Of a stretch of DNA of 64,000 nucleotides, positions 9,126 through 18,692 are shown piece after piece. Positions within the stretch are counted from its first letter, which is position 1. Each line of letters opens with the position of its first letter. Where the stretch lies: assembly GCA_030682255.1 (NCBI GenBank), contig JAUXOK010000028.1, positions 248,001 through 312,000 of the forward strand, given 5' to 3'. The notes below the pieces were generated by a model. It saw only the letters and a list, made by a program, of their open reading frames with translations. It was not told the DNA's origin and searched no databases. Source of the DNA: Bacteroidota bacterium. GTDB taxonomy: Bacteria > Bacteroidota > Bacteroidia > NS11-12g > UBA955. The position numbers and the translations under genes were made by a program.

Positions 9126-11001
9126 AATTGATATTTATTTTTAATGATATTTGATAATTCCTAAGTGGCATTGGGCGATTTTCCATCACTTGATAAATTT
9201 GATTGTTGATATTCATTACATTGAACCAACATTCACCCGATAATTTTTTATAATTGAGATAGTATCCTAAACCAATATTTAACAACAGGTAAGGTTTTAA
9301 AGTATGATACTCCAAATTATCCGACTTTGTATAAAGCTTACCTATGTATTGAGAAGTAACATTTAGCTGCAACTTGCGAAATTGATAACTAACACCCAAC
9401 ATTCCTGAATGATTGGGCGTATAAATCAATTGCTTTCCTAAAGATTTTTCGTCCTCTAAATAGGTTTTTGTGTTGATGGTATTCACAAACTGATACCTAG
9501 AAATAACTTTGATTTTTGAATGGGTTTTAATTTCATGAGCATATTCTGAAGAAAACTCCAATCCATTACTTTGCACTTGTTTGGCATTTTGTGCCATCCA
9601 AAAACTGGAACTTGATGATGGCAACCAAATAATCCAATTATTTAATAAATGATGAAAAGCAGTCATATTGAATTTAAATTTATCAAATGCAAAAACTGTG
9701 GTAATTTCTGCTTTTCTACCTTTTTCAGGCATTAAATTAGCGTTCCCACCTGGCAGCCAAAACAAATCATTGAAAGATGGCAATCTGTAACAATATGCAG
9801 CATTGGCTTTCAATTTCAAATATGAGTTAATTTTTTGTTCATATCCGATTTCAGGCGCTAAAGGAGCCAGTTCCATGTTATGCATTTGACTTCTAAGGCT
9901 TAAACTCAATTTGTGAACTTGATTTTTAGACAACCAATCCAATTTATTCAACCAAGTTATTAAGTCTCTTTTTTTGCCTGTTCGATAACCATCAGAAAAT
10001 GCATGTTGATTGGTAAAATTAACAGAGCTAGTAATAGATAATTGAGGCTTAAATTGAAAATTCAACTCCGACTCAATGATTTTATTGACTGATCGACTAA
10101 GCGCTGGGGCTAAATTGGTATGAAAATAATCAATATACTCATCCAATAAACATAATTTATTGTGAATGCTAAGTTTGCTATTTATTTGAAATTGATGCTG
10201 AAGATAGGCTTTGTAGTTTCTATCATTTTGTTGTTCGTTTGCAAAAGAGGCAACTCCCATCGGACTAGGCAACATTCTTTCTGATTCCATAGCCCAAAAA
10301 TTAGCATAAAAACGGTGCGAAGATTTGGTTTCGTATGACAACTCTTGCATGAAACCCACTTGCTTGTATTCATTATTTTCTAGCTTTGTGAGTGGCGAAC
10401 CTTGCTTAAAATAATCGTAATATTGAAAATTATTTAAGCCATTTCTGTGCAAAACTTTGGTTCTAAAGCTAAGATTTTTATGAAAACCTGTTAATGAGAA
10501 AGCTTGTTGTTGATTATTAAAACTCCCTAAATTAGATTCAAATTTGATGATTTTTTCTTTTATCAACTTGTTTTTTAATTGAATGGCGCCAGCAATTGCT
10601 CCTTGACCAACCAAATTATTATTAGCACCAGATTCTAACGTTGCATTTTCGATAAAAAACATAGGAATTAGATTCAAATCCTTTAACCCATTCATACAAC
10701 TTTGAAGATTGATGCCATTCCAAACCAAAGCTGTATGTTGGGCGCTCATACCTCGCATAGAAGTTGTAGCTAAAGCACTTGGCGAATATTGTTTTACAAA
10801 TAATGCTGCATTTTGATTGAGTAATTGATTGAGCGTTTGAGTTTGCTGTAGTGGCAGGTTTAACTTTACAGTGCCTACTTGTTGATTGTTGTTGGCAGCT
10901 AATTTTTGGAACCCATCTATAATAAAAGTATCCATAGCCTCCTGTGCTATGCTGTTTGAAACTATCAAACACAAAAACGATATCAGGCAAATGTGCCGCA
11001 T
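9112..11001 (-). CDS. btuB: TonB-dependent outer-membrane receptor, BtuB-like
   Basis: This is a 629-residue TonB-dependent receptor that would carry cobalamin across the outer membrane. The start chosen is the ATG at 10999-11001, giving the signal peptide MRHICLISFLCLIVSNSIAQ; the longer frame upstream would put unrelated residues ahead of it. A plug domain follows (about 45-150, with TTSMRGMSAQHTALVWNGI and LVGQGAIAGAIQLKNK), then a 22-strand-type barrel ending in an aromatic-rich strand (PLRNYQISLKININY). It is small for the family, as BtuB proteins are. A cobalamin riboswitch lies about 100 bp upstream, which fixes the likely substrate. Confidence 0.9.
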   Translation of the reverse strand: MRHICLISFLCLIVSNSIAQEAMDTFIIDGFQKLAANNNQQVGTVKLNLPLQQTQTLNQLLNQNAALFVKQYSPSALATTSMRGMSAQHTALVWNGINLQSCMNGLKDLNLIPMFFIENATLESGANNNLVGQGAIAGAIQLKNKLIKEKIIKFESNLGSFNNQQQAFSLTGFHKNLSFRTKVLHRNGLNNFQYYDYFKQGSPLTKLENNEYKQVGFMQELSYETKSSHRFYANFWAMESERMLPSPMGVASFANEQQNDRNYKAYLQHQFQINSKLSIHNKLCLLDEYIDYFHTNLAPALSRSVNKIIESELNFQFKPQLSITSSVNFTNQHAFSDGYRTGKKRDLITWLNKLDWLSKNQVHKLSLSLRSQMHNMELAPLAPEIGYEQKINSYLKLKANAAYCYRLPSFNDLFWLPGGNANLMPEKGRKAEITTVFAFDKFKFNMTAFHHLLNNWIIWLPSSSSSFWMAQNAKQVQSNGLEFSSEYAHEIKTHSKIKVISRYQFVNTINTKTYLEDEKSLGKQLIYTPNHSGMLGVSYQFRKLQLNVTSQYIGKLYTKSDNLEYHTLKPYLLLNIGLGYYLNYKKLSGECWFNVMNINNQIYQVMENRPMPLRNYQISLKININYDKN

Positions 11002-11104
11002 ATTTATCTTTTTTAAACTTCTAAAACTTGGGGAAAGAGGAAACGATACATGCACAAAATACATTTATCACTTCTAGCTTTTTCTCCGAAAGCGTTGAAA
11101 TTCG

Positions 11105-11275
11105 TTAGACATTGGCAGGTCTTCTGACTTACTCTTTTACTTTTTTTTAAACCTTCCCATCAGTTATAAAACCAACAGTGGTGTAACATTTTAAAAAAAG
11201 CGCATTACTCTTTAGCAATGCAAGAGATTACAGCATCGGGAAATGTCTGGGATTTTCACCCTAGTTCCCTTTTAA
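11105..11275 (-). ncRNA. Cobalamin (adenosylcobalamin-type) riboswitch
   Basis: On the minus strand the classic B12-box landmarks appear in order: GGGAACTAGGGTGAAAATCC (near 11250-11271), CCCGATGCTGTAATCTC, GCCACTG-like ACACCACTGTTGG, GGGAAGG, and AGTCAGAAGACCTGCCAA (the B12 box, 11112-11129). The element lies between a -7 promoter box (11322-11330) and the BtuB-like start. In Bacteroidota such elements generally repress B12 uptake operons when cobalamin is plentiful. Confidence 0.95.
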
Positions 11276-11321
11276 TCAATTATTAAATTTTAACTTAATA
11301 ATAATTGAACCATTATCTGCT

Positions 11322-11330
11322 GCAAATATA
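11322..11330 (-). promoter_or_regulatory. Candidate -7 promoter box for the B12 uptake operon
   Basis: TATATTTGC on the minus strand matches the Bacteroidota TAnnTTTG -7 consensus. Transcription from it would start about 40 bp before the conserved riboswitch core. A clear -33 TTG at standard spacing was not found. Confidence 0.5.
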
Positions 11331-11527
11331 TTTTAATTTTGAAATAAAAAAACAATTTTGTTTAAAAAGAGTTAAACATTTTTTAAACAAGGTGATAAAT
11401 GGAGGCTATAAGCTGTGTTTAAGAATTTAAGAAACATGTGCCTTATTTAGAAAACTTTGAGTAAGAAGTCAAATTTTGAGTTTTTTATGGCATGAAATAT
11501 CTAAAATTCAAACATAAAGCATGTTGT

Positions 11528-13996
11528 TTAATAGCAATCAACATCTGCAATAAAAATTACGCCTTTTAAATTGTCTTTTTGAACAACAAAATCGTAAACA
11601 TTATTGAGATAGGCTTTTAACTTGGGCATTTTTAAATGCTCTGGTTCAAATTTGATTAAAATATTCCGGATGTATAAATTCTTTATTTTTGAAACATGTG
11701 GCACTTCAGGACCCAAAACACGATGACCTAATTCTGATTTTATCAAATCTGCATATTGGGCCGCTACTTTAATAACATCTTCTAATTTTTTATGTTTAAA
11801 AGTAATCTTAATCAATCTGCTAAATGGCGGATAATTAAATTGTTCTCGCTCGGTTAATTGCATCTGAAACATGGCATCATAATCTAAATTAAGAATCGTT
11901 TTTATGATGGGATGTTCAGGCTGCTTGGTTTGAACAATCATTTCACCAGAATTTTCGCCTCTACCTGCTCTTCCTGCCAATTGGGCTAACAATTGAAAGG
12001 CTCTTTCGTGTGATCTAAAATCGGGGAAATTAATAATTTGATCGGCATTTACAACCGCTGTCATTTGTACATTTTTAAAATCAAAACCTTTCACTACTAT
12101 TTGTGTGCCAACCAAAACATCAATTTTTTGAGCTTCAAATTCATTTACAATATTTTTGAATGCATTTTTTTGTCTTGTGCTATCATGGTCAAAACGGGTT
12201 ACATTCAACTCAGGCAACAACAATTGCAATTCCTCTGTAATACGTTCTGTTCCATATCCTTGCATACTCATAGAATGACTTCCACAAGCTTGACATTTGG
12301 TTACATTATCTTGATAATATCCACAATAATGACATCTTAAATTGTTTGAATACTTATAATATGTAAGGGATATATCACAATTTACACATTTGCTAACCCA
12401 ACCACATTCCGAACACTCCAAAATTGGAACAAATCCTTTTCTATTTTGAAAAACAATGGCTTGTGCATGCTTTTGTTTCAGTTCTTTCAGCGATGTATAT
12501 AAATATTCCGAAAAAATTCCTGTCATTTTTTTCTGGCGAACATCTTCCCTTAAATCCACAACTGTAACCTTTGGTGCGGCTGTTTTAACATATCTTTCGT
12601 TTAGTTTAACCAATCCATATTTGCCTTGTTGCGCATTGTAATATGATTCAACAGATGGTGTAGCAGAACCCAACAACACTTTGGCATTTGCTAACTTTGC
12701 TAAAACTATAGCACAATCGCGGGCGTGGTATCTTGGTGATTTTTCAGACTGCTTATAAGTATTCTCGTGTTCTTCATCAATGATGATTAATCCCAAATTG
12801 GGCATAGGTACAAAAATTGAAGATCGAACACCAACCAATAATTTCACTTTACCATCCTGAGAATTTTGCCATATTTCTACCTTTTCATTGAAACTAAAAC
12901 GACTATGAGCCACCATCATTACATCACCAAACAAAGATTCTAACTGACTGATAAGCTGGTCTGTTAAAGCAATTTCTGGCACAAGAAGTAAAACACTTTT
13001 ATTCAAAGCAATTTGCTTTTTGATTAAATCAATATAAACAATAGTTTTGCCAGAAGCCGTTTGACCGTGTAATAAAACGGTTAAATGAGTAGCAAAAAAA
13101 GCCTCTATTTCTTGAACTGCTCGAACTTGATTTTGTGTTAAATCAAAAACATGTTTAGAATCCAAGTATTGTGCATAATTAAACCTAGAGCTTGCCTCAT
13201 AATACTGTTCAATTACTTTTTTATCTATCAATGCCTTTATTGCACTGGATTTTAACAAATATTTTTGTGAAAGTTCCTTTTTATGAGCCGTTTGATTTTT
13301 TTGTCCTAAAAGTGCTAATAAAACATCAAACTGATTTTTAGATTTCTTTTGAAGTGAATCAAGAATTAGTTTGATTTCATCTTCTTTCAACAAAGCACTA
13401 ATTTTTAGAAACGCTTCAGATTTGGGCTTGTATTTCTGTCCTAAATCTTCAAATATCTCAATATAACCTCTGTCATGAAGGCTTTTAATAACTTTCACAA
13501 AAGACGTTTTAGATTTAAGGATGGTTTCTAATTCAGAAATTTTAACTTTTTCTTTACCTTCCAAAATAGCTAAAATCTGATTTTCTCTTATGTCTATATC
13601 CTCAGGATTAAAGTCCAAATCATCCACTTTTTTAACAAATGTTTCACTTGCTATCCTGAGTCCCGAAGGCAAAGCTGCTATCATCACATCGCCTAAACCA
13701 CACATGTAGTATTCTGCCACCCATTCCCAAAATTTGAGTTGTTGTTCAGAAATTAATGGATGATCGTCTATCATCGAAATGATATTTAAGGCTTCATAAT
13801 GTGTTGGCGCCTCTTCAGTTATTTGAAAAATAATTGCTGTGTATACTTTTCTAACACCAAAAGGCACAAAAACTCTTTTTCCCCTCATCGCTAAATCATG
13901 AAACTCGTTAGGCAAACGGTAGGTAAATAATTTTTTAATTGGTAATGGCAGAATTACCTGAACATAAATGGTCTGTATGTCACTTTCCAAATCCAT
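11528..13996 (-). CDS. priA: Primosomal protein N' (replication restart helicase PriA)
   Basis: PriA is the 3'-to-5' superfamily 2 helicase that reloads the replisome at stalled forks. The 822-residue product has an N-terminal DNA-binding domain (VILPLPIKKLFTYRLP), Walker A GQTASGKT, a DEEH box, and the helicase motif VVKGFDFKNVQMTAVVNAD. It also carries the zinc-binding cysteine cluster (CSECGWVSKCVNCD ... CHYCG ... CQACG). The start used is the ATG whose A overlaps the TGA of the sixA-like gene (TGATG); a GTG one codon earlier is an alternative. It is the last gene of a three-gene operon. Confidence 0.97.
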   Translation of the reverse strand: MDLESDIQTIYVQVILPLPIKKLFTYRLPNEFHDLAMRGKRVFVPFGVRKVYTAIIFQITEEAPTHYEALNIISMIDDHPLISEQQLKFWEWVAEYYMCGLGDVMIAALPSGLRIASETFVKKVDDLDFNPEDIDIRENQILAILEGKEKVKISELETILKSKTSFVKVIKSLHDRGYIEIFEDLGQKYKPKSEAFLKISALLKEDEIKLILDSLQKKSKNQFDVLLALLGQKNQTAHKKELSQKYLLKSSAIKALIDKKVIEQYYEASSRFNYAQYLDSKHVFDLTQNQVRAVQEIEAFFATHLTVLLHGQTASGKTIVYIDLIKKQIALNKSVLLLVPEIALTDQLISQLESLFGDVMMVAHSRFSFNEKVEIWQNSQDGKVKLLVGVRSSIFVPMPNLGLIIIDEEHENTYKQSEKSPRYHARDCAIVLAKLANAKVLLGSATPSVESYYNAQQGKYGLVKLNERYVKTAAPKVTVVDLREDVRQKKMTGIFSEYLYTSLKELKQKHAQAIVFQNRKGFVPILECSECGWVSKCVNCDISLTYYKYSNNLRCHYCGYYQDNVTKCQACGSHSMSMQGYGTERITEELQLLLPELNVTRFDHDSTRQKNAFKNIVNEFEAQKIDVLVGTQIVVKGFDFKNVQMTAVVNADQIINFPDFRSHERAFQLLAQLAGRAGRGENSGEMIVQTKQPEHPIIKTILNLDYDAMFQMQLTEREQFNYPPFSRLIKITFKHKKLEDVIKVAAQYADLIKSELGHRVLGPEVPHVSKIKNLYIRNILIKFEPEHLKMPKLKAYLNNVYDFVVQKDNLKGVIFIADVDCY

Positions 13997-14469
13997 CACA
14001 GTGCTTTTGGATTGATAAACAATTCTATATTTCCTTTTTCGAGTTCTATCTCTTTTTTGAAATTAAAAACAATCAAAGCTGAAGTTGACAAAGTAGGACA
14101 ATCTTTGGCAGAAAGCATACTTGCTAACAAGCTCAAGCCATCATTATGTCCAATCACCATTATGGCATTGTATTTTTTATACGATTGAATGATGCTATAA
14201 ATATCGGAAGCAGATGCTAAATATAAATTTTCTAACATCAAAATATCAGGTTTACAATCATTGTTTTGTAAAAAAATATCAAGCGTTTGTCTCGTTCTAT
14301 TTGCCGTACTGCATAGAATGACATCAGGCTGAATTTTGTTTTCACTAAAAATCTCGGAAACCTTTTGGGCTGTTCTTCTGCCATTTTCTGTTAAATTTCT
14401 TCCAAAATCATTAGGCGCATCATAGAGATGTTCTGTTTTAGCATGCCTTAAAAATATTAATGATTTCAT
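13996..14469 (-). CDS. sixA: SixA-like histidine phosphatase
   Basis: This is a histidine-phosphatase-superfamily enzyme of 157 residues from the ATG at 14467-14469. It has the phospho-acceptor LRHAKTEH (RHG-type motif) at the extreme N-terminus and the second catalytic histidine in VIGHNDGLS. Short family members like this resemble SixA, a phosphohistidine phosphatase acting on phosphorelay proteins. The actual target here is unknown. The ATG overlaps the stop of the DUF423 gene (ATGA); a TTG six codons upstream is less likely. Its TGA overlaps the priA start. Confidence 0.85.
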   Translation of the reverse strand: MKSLIFLRHAKTEHLYDAPNDFGRNLTENGRRTAQKVSEIFSENKIQPDVILCSTANRTRQTLDIFLQNNDCKPDILMLENLYLASASDIYSIIQSYKKYNAIMVIGHNDGLSLLASMLSAKDCPTLSTSALIVFNFKKEIELEKGNIELFINPKAL

Positions 14470-14876
14470 AGTTTTGACTTCCTCCAAAATTTAATTGCTA
14501 CCCACAACCATCCTACAATCATTAACACACCACCAATAGGGGCAGTTTTAGATGCATGTTTCAAAAATTCTAAGCCATCTAATTCTGAAAATGATGTTAA
14601 ATACAAACTAAGAGAAAACAAAACCATTCCCCAAAAAATTATTGAAATAATATGATTGTCTAATAAAAATAACTTCATAGTTTTGTAAACGAATAGAACA
14701 ATGATGGCAAGCGATTGAATTCCAAGATAATAGTTGGCTTTGTTGAAAATCACAAGTCTTTCTTCACTTAAGAAATCCTTAAGTGCATGAGATGCTAAAG
14801 CTCCTAAAATGATTGACAAAGCAAACAAGAAAAAACAAACGCTTAGTTTTCTTTGCTCTTTAAAGTTTAAAACCAT
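14466..14876 (-). CDS. DUF423 family membrane protein
   Basis: This is a 136-residue integral membrane protein with four predicted helices. The family signature is near the start: SIILGALASHALKDFL (the GAxGAHxL-type motif), followed by NKANYYLGIQSLAI. The end motif PIGGVLMIVGWLWVAI also fits. DUF423 proteins (E. coli YgdD) have no established function. It is the first gene of the operon with the sixA-like gene and priA, and it is divergent, with only 13 bp between starts, from the DUF5723 gene. Confidence 0.88.
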   Translation of the reverse strand: MVLNFKEQRKLSVCFFLFALSIILGALASHALKDFLSEERLVIFNKANYYLGIQSLAIIVLFVYKTMKLFLLDNHIISIIFWGMVLFSLSLYLTSFSELDGLEFLKHASKTAPIGGVLMIVGWLWVAIKFWRKSKL

Positions 14877-14889
14877 TTGACAAAAATAT

Positions 14890-16398
14890 ATGAAAAACTA
14901 CAAATTAGCTTTAATTTCATGCTTAAGTTTTATTTTAACTAATAATGCTGTTTACTCACAAACATTTTTAGGTTTACAACACAGCAACATGAGTGGCATT
15001 CACCAAGCCAACTTAAATCCAGCTAACATTGCAAATTCAAGACATAAACTTTATATCAATGGTCTAACAGCAGGCGTAGGTTTTAATAACGATTATTTAA
15101 AATTAAATTTTCCATTTCCAGTCATGAATTTAATTACTGGCAATGTACCTAACCAATATAAAACCCAAAGCGGAAGTATAGATTTTCAAGAAAATTGGCT
15201 TCAAGAAGATGTGAATGGTAAAGCTAAAAACTTCAATTTATTTTTAGCCACTAGAACGCCCGGTGTCATGTATCAAATTAGCAAAGGATTAACAATCGGC
15301 TTGCAATATAAAAATACATTAAATTTTCAAATCAACAATGTAGCAGAACCATTGGCAAGATTAGCAAGACATGGCATAGACAGTTCTAATGGAGGTATAA
15401 CATACAGTGGTCCCAATAATTTTACGGTAGGCACAACCTATGGTGACAATGCCTTCAATATCAATATTAATGCTTACGGAGAATTAGCTGGAACGATAGC
15501 TAAAACAATTATTAAAACAGATAATATATTAATCAAAGCAGGATTTACACCCAAACTATTATTTGGGTATGCAACAGGATACATTAAAAACAATGGCATG
15601 CAGATAAGAGCACCTGGTTCTGATTCAATAATTTTTGGAAAAACAGATGTTGAATATGGCTATACAGACCCCTCTTTTTATGAAGATATTTCAACTATTA
15701 ACATCGATTTTCTAAAAAACAAAGCATTGGGCAAAGGTTTTGGATATGATATTGGTGGCACATTTGAATACAGTCCAAAATCTACAGAAAAAATTACAAA
15801 CAAAAAAAACAACTACCTTTTTAGAGCCGGCATTAGTTTATTAGACGCAGGAAATATCAAATACTCTAGTGGAACTAAAAACACGAGAATTATCAATAAT
15901 TCAGGTGAAAAAGCTTTATTATTAGACTCAAATTTTGCTAGAGCTTGGGGAAATGGAGAAGAAACAGGCATAAGATATACAGACAGCGTGATGAGAACTA
16001 TTTTTCAAATAGACACATCGTCAAATAGCATTACAACCAAAATGCCAACAACTATTAATTTGCAATTTGATTACAATGTATTCAAAATATTTTATGTAGG
16101 AGCCAATTTATCTCAAAGTTTAAGAGATAAAAGGGCTACAGGAATAAGAAGACCATCATACTTAACTGTGATTCCAAGAATTGAAACTAAACTCTTTGAA
16201 GTGGCATTACCGATGGGCCTTATGAATGATTACAGAAATGGCAGAATGGGACTTTTTGTGAGAGTAGGACCAGTATTTGTTGGTTCAGATAATATTATTG
16301 GTCAGTTAAAATCGAATAATATTTATGGGGCGGATTTTTACTTTGGAATAAGCACCGGTATTCCAACTAAAAAAGCGAGTAAAAAAGATGATGAATAA
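14890..16398 (+). CDS. DUF5723 family outer-membrane-associated protein
   Basis: This 502-residue exported protein has a signal peptide (KLALISCLSFILTNNAVYSQ) followed by the DUF5723-type opening TFLGLQHSNMSGIHQANLNPANIANSRHKLYING. The rest is beta-rich and ends with strands compatible with an outer-membrane barrel (GRMGLFVRVGPVFVGSD, GADFYFGISTGI). The family is widespread in Bacteroidota and functionally uncharacterised; PorV/FadL-like folds are a plausible comparison. It is monocistronic or weakly linked to the aminotransferase 108 bp downstream. Confidence 0.75.
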   Translation: MKNYKLALISCLSFILTNNAVYSQTFLGLQHSNMSGIHQANLNPANIANSRHKLYINGLTAGVGFNNDYLKLNFPFPVMNLITGNVPNQYKTQSGSIDFQENWLQEDVNGKAKNFNLFLATRTPGVMYQISKGLTIGLQYKNTLNFQINNVAEPLARLARHGIDSSNGGITYSGPNNFTVGTTYGDNAFNININAYGELAGTIAKTIIKTDNILIKAGFTPKLLFGYATGYIKNNGMQIRAPGSDSIIFGKTDVEYGYTDPSFYEDISTINIDFLKNKALGKGFGYDIGGTFEYSPKSTEKITNKKNNYLFRAGISLLDAGNIKYSSGTKNTRIINNSGEKALLLDSNFARAWGNGEETGIRYTDSVMRTIFQIDTSSNSITTKMPTTINLQFDYNVFKIFYVGANLSQSLRDKRATGIRRPSYLTVIPRIETKLFEVALPMGLMNDYRNGRMGLFVRVGPVFVGSDNIIGQLKSNNIYGADFYFGISTGIPTKKASKKDDE

Positions 16399-16481
16399 TA
16401 TCTATTAGCAAAAGTGTCTAATTAAGCAATCATTTTAAAGAAATACAAATGATATTGTTTTCCTATTTCGTTTTAAAACAT

Positions 16482-16489
16482 TAGGTTTG
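16482..16489 (+). promoter_or_regulatory. Candidate -7 promoter box for the aminotransferase operon
   Basis: TAGGTTTG followed by CA matches the Bacteroidota TAnnTTTG -7 consensus, 17 bp before the ATG at 16507. The -33 element is not obvious. Confidence 0.45.
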
Positions 16490-16506
16490 CATTTTATTAT
16501 ATTATA

Positions 16507-17718
16507 ATGATTGAACACAAGGAAGATAATAGAATAGCATATAGACTAAATAGGATTTCGGAATCAGAGACCATTGCTATGGCAAAACTTGGTCGCAAGC
16601 TCAAAGCAGAAGGAAAAGATATTATCAATTTAAGTTTTGGCGAACCAGATTTTTTCACACCTCAACACATCAAAGATGCAGCCATAGAAGCTATCAACAA
16701 TAATCAAACTTTCTACACCCCTGTTGCTGGTATACCTGAATTAAGAGAAGCTATAAAAATTAAATTTAAGAGAGACAATAATTTAGAATATGAATTAGAC
16801 CAAATTGTAGTAAGCACTGGTGCCAAAAACTCAATTATGAATACTGTTTTAGCAATTGTAAACCCTGGTGATGAAGTCATAATTCCTCAACCATATTGGG
16901 TCAGTTATTCCGACATGGTAAATTTAGCCGAAGGCAAAAACGTTTTCATTGCAACATCTATCGAAAGCAACTATAAAATTACACCAGAACAACTTGAAAA
17001 GGCTATTACTCCAAAAACAAAATTGTTTATGTTTAGCAGCCCAAATAACCCAAGTGGTATGGCTTATACCCATGATGAGTTAAAAGCATTTGCAGACATA
17101 TTTGAGAAAAATCCACATGTTTATATCATCAGTGATGAGATTTATGAGCACATTAATTTTGTTGACAAACATCACAGTATTGCTACATTCGGGACGCTTA
17201 AAAATCGCACCATTACAGTAAATGGTTTATCAAAAGCATTTTCCATGACAGGTTGGAGAATTGGCTACATTGGCGCACCCAAAGATATTGCTTTTGCATG
17301 CGAAAAACTTCAAAGTCAATTTACAAGTGGAACCAATTCAATTGCTCAAAGAGCGGGCATAGCAGCACTTCTTGGGGATATGAAACCAACTCACGACATG
17401 AAAGAAGCTTTCTTAAAAAGAAGAAACTTATGTTTCAATATTTTGAGTTCAATCGATGGATTAAAAACAATTAATCCAGATGGCGCATTTTATTTATTTC
17501 CTGATGTCAGTTATTTTTTGGGCAAATCATTCAATGGAAAACCAATAAACACAACACAAGAATTATGCATGTATTTACTAAACGAACATTTAGTAGTAAC
17601 TGTTGCTGGCAGTGCATTTGGAAACGAAAATTGCATCAGACTTTCTTATGCAACAAGTGAAGAAAACTTAGTGAAAGCTATGGAAAGAATCAAATTAGGA
17701 TTAAGCTTGTTAAAGTAA
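16507..17718 (+). CDS. aspC: Pyridoxal-phosphate aminotransferase, aspartate aminotransferase type (class I, I-beta)
   Basis: This is a 403-residue fold-type I aminotransferase. The PLP lysine lies in NGLSKAFSMTGWRIGY. Other family marks are FSSPNNPSGMAY (the cofactor/substrate asparagine), ISDEIYEHI and CIRLSYATS (the carboxylate-binding arginine). The subgroup resembles bacterial I-beta aspartate/prephenate aminotransferases, so aspartate-oxaloacetate transamination is the best guess. Its stop overlaps the start of the heptose kinase (TAATG), which shows co-translation rather than a shared pathway. Confidence 0.9.
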   Translation: MIEHKEDNRIAYRLNRISESETIAMAKLGRKLKAEGKDIINLSFGEPDFFTPQHIKDAAIEAINNNQTFYTPVAGIPELREAIKIKFKRDNNLEYELDQIVVSTGAKNSIMNTVLAIVNPGDEVIIPQPYWVSYSDMVNLAEGKNVFIATSIESNYKITPEQLEKAITPKTKLFMFSSPNNPSGMAYTHDELKAFADIFEKNPHVYIISDEIYEHINFVDKHHSIATFGTLKNRTITVNGLSKAFSMTGWRIGYIGAPKDIAFACEKLQSQFTSGTNSIAQRAGIAALLGDMKPTHDMKEAFLKRRNLCFNILSSIDGLKTINPDGAFYLFPDVSYFLGKSFNGKPINTTQELCMYLLNEHLVVTVAGSAFGNENCIRLSYATSEENLVKAMERIKLGLSLLK

Positions 17719-18689
17719 TGGAAGATATAATCAGTCAATTTAAAGGAAAAAAAGTTTTAATTATTGGCGATGTGATGTTGGATGCTTACATCATTGGAAA
17801 AGTTGATAGAGTTTCTCCAGAAGCACCCGTTCCTATTGTAAATATTGAATCTAAAGAAGATAGACTTGGAGGTGCAGCTAATGTGGCACTCAATATCAAA
17901 GCATTAGGCGCCACACCTATTTTGATATCTGCGATTGGAGACGATAAAGATGGAGAAACCTTTTTAAAAATCATCAAAAAAAATCAAATTGATGGCATAG
18001 GTATTTTTAAATCAAAACAACGTACTACTACTACTAAAACAAGAATTCTTGGCAATAAGCATCAATTATTAAGACTCGATAGCGAAAGTGCGATAGACTT
18101 AGACAACGATGATCATAAAACGTTAATTTCGATTGTAAAACAACAAATTAAATCATGTGATGTTGTTATACTTCAAGATTACAACAAAGGCGTTTTAACC
18201 GAAAAAAACATTCCTTTAATTATTGAAATTGCACTGAAGGCCAAAAAACCTATCGCAGTGGATCCAAAAAAGAAAAATTTTCTGGCATACAAAGGAGTTA
18301 CATTATTTAAACCCAATCTGAAAGAAATTAAAGAAGGTTTGAATACAGATAAAAATTTAAAGAAAAACCCACAATTGATAGAAGCTGTTATAGAATTAAA
18401 CCTAATACTTAACAATGCTTTAACAATGGTTACATTGAGCGAGGATGGTGTAATGATTACAGATCATAGCACATTTGAATTTATTCCAGCACATATTAGA
18501 AATATTTCAGATGTTAGTGGAGCTGGAGACACCGTAATTAGTGTTGCTTCACTATGTTTAGCTTGTAAATATGACAAGTATTTAATCGCTGAACTATCAA
18601 ATTTAGCGGGAGGATTGGTTTGCGAAGAAAATGGCGTTGTGCCTATCAATATAGATAAATTCATAAAAGAGATTAGCTTGATTTTATAA
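17718..18689 (+). CDS. rfaE1: D-glycero-beta-D-manno-heptose 7-phosphate kinase domain protein (RfaE1/HldA, PfkB family)
   Basis: This is a 323-residue ribokinase-family sugar kinase. It shows VSPEAPVPIVNI and RLGGAANVALNIKALGA near the N-terminus, which is typical of RfaE domain I. The PfkB signature DVSGAGDTVIS near the C-terminus holds the catalytic aspartate. It would phosphorylate heptose 7-phosphate for ADP-heptose used in LPS core. The adenylyltransferase half present in E. coli HldE is absent, so a separate RfaE2 would be needed. It sits between the aminotransferase (1-bp overlap) and the potassium transporter (3 bp). Confidence 0.9.
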   Translation: MEDIISQFKGKKVLIIGDVMLDAYIIGKVDRVSPEAPVPIVNIESKEDRLGGAANVALNIKALGATPILISAIGDDKDGETFLKIIKKNQIDGIGIFKSKQRTTTTKTRILGNKHQLLRLDSESAIDLDNDDHKTLISIVKQQIKSCDVVILQDYNKGVLTEKNIPLIIEIALKAKKPIAVDPKKKNFLAYKGVTLFKPNLKEIKEGLNTDKNLKKNPQLIEAVIELNLILNNALTMVTLSEDGVMITDHSTFEFIPAHIRNISDVSGAGDTVISVASLCLACKYDKYLIAELSNLAGGLVCEENGVVPINIDKFIKEISLIL

Positions 18690-18692
18690 ATT

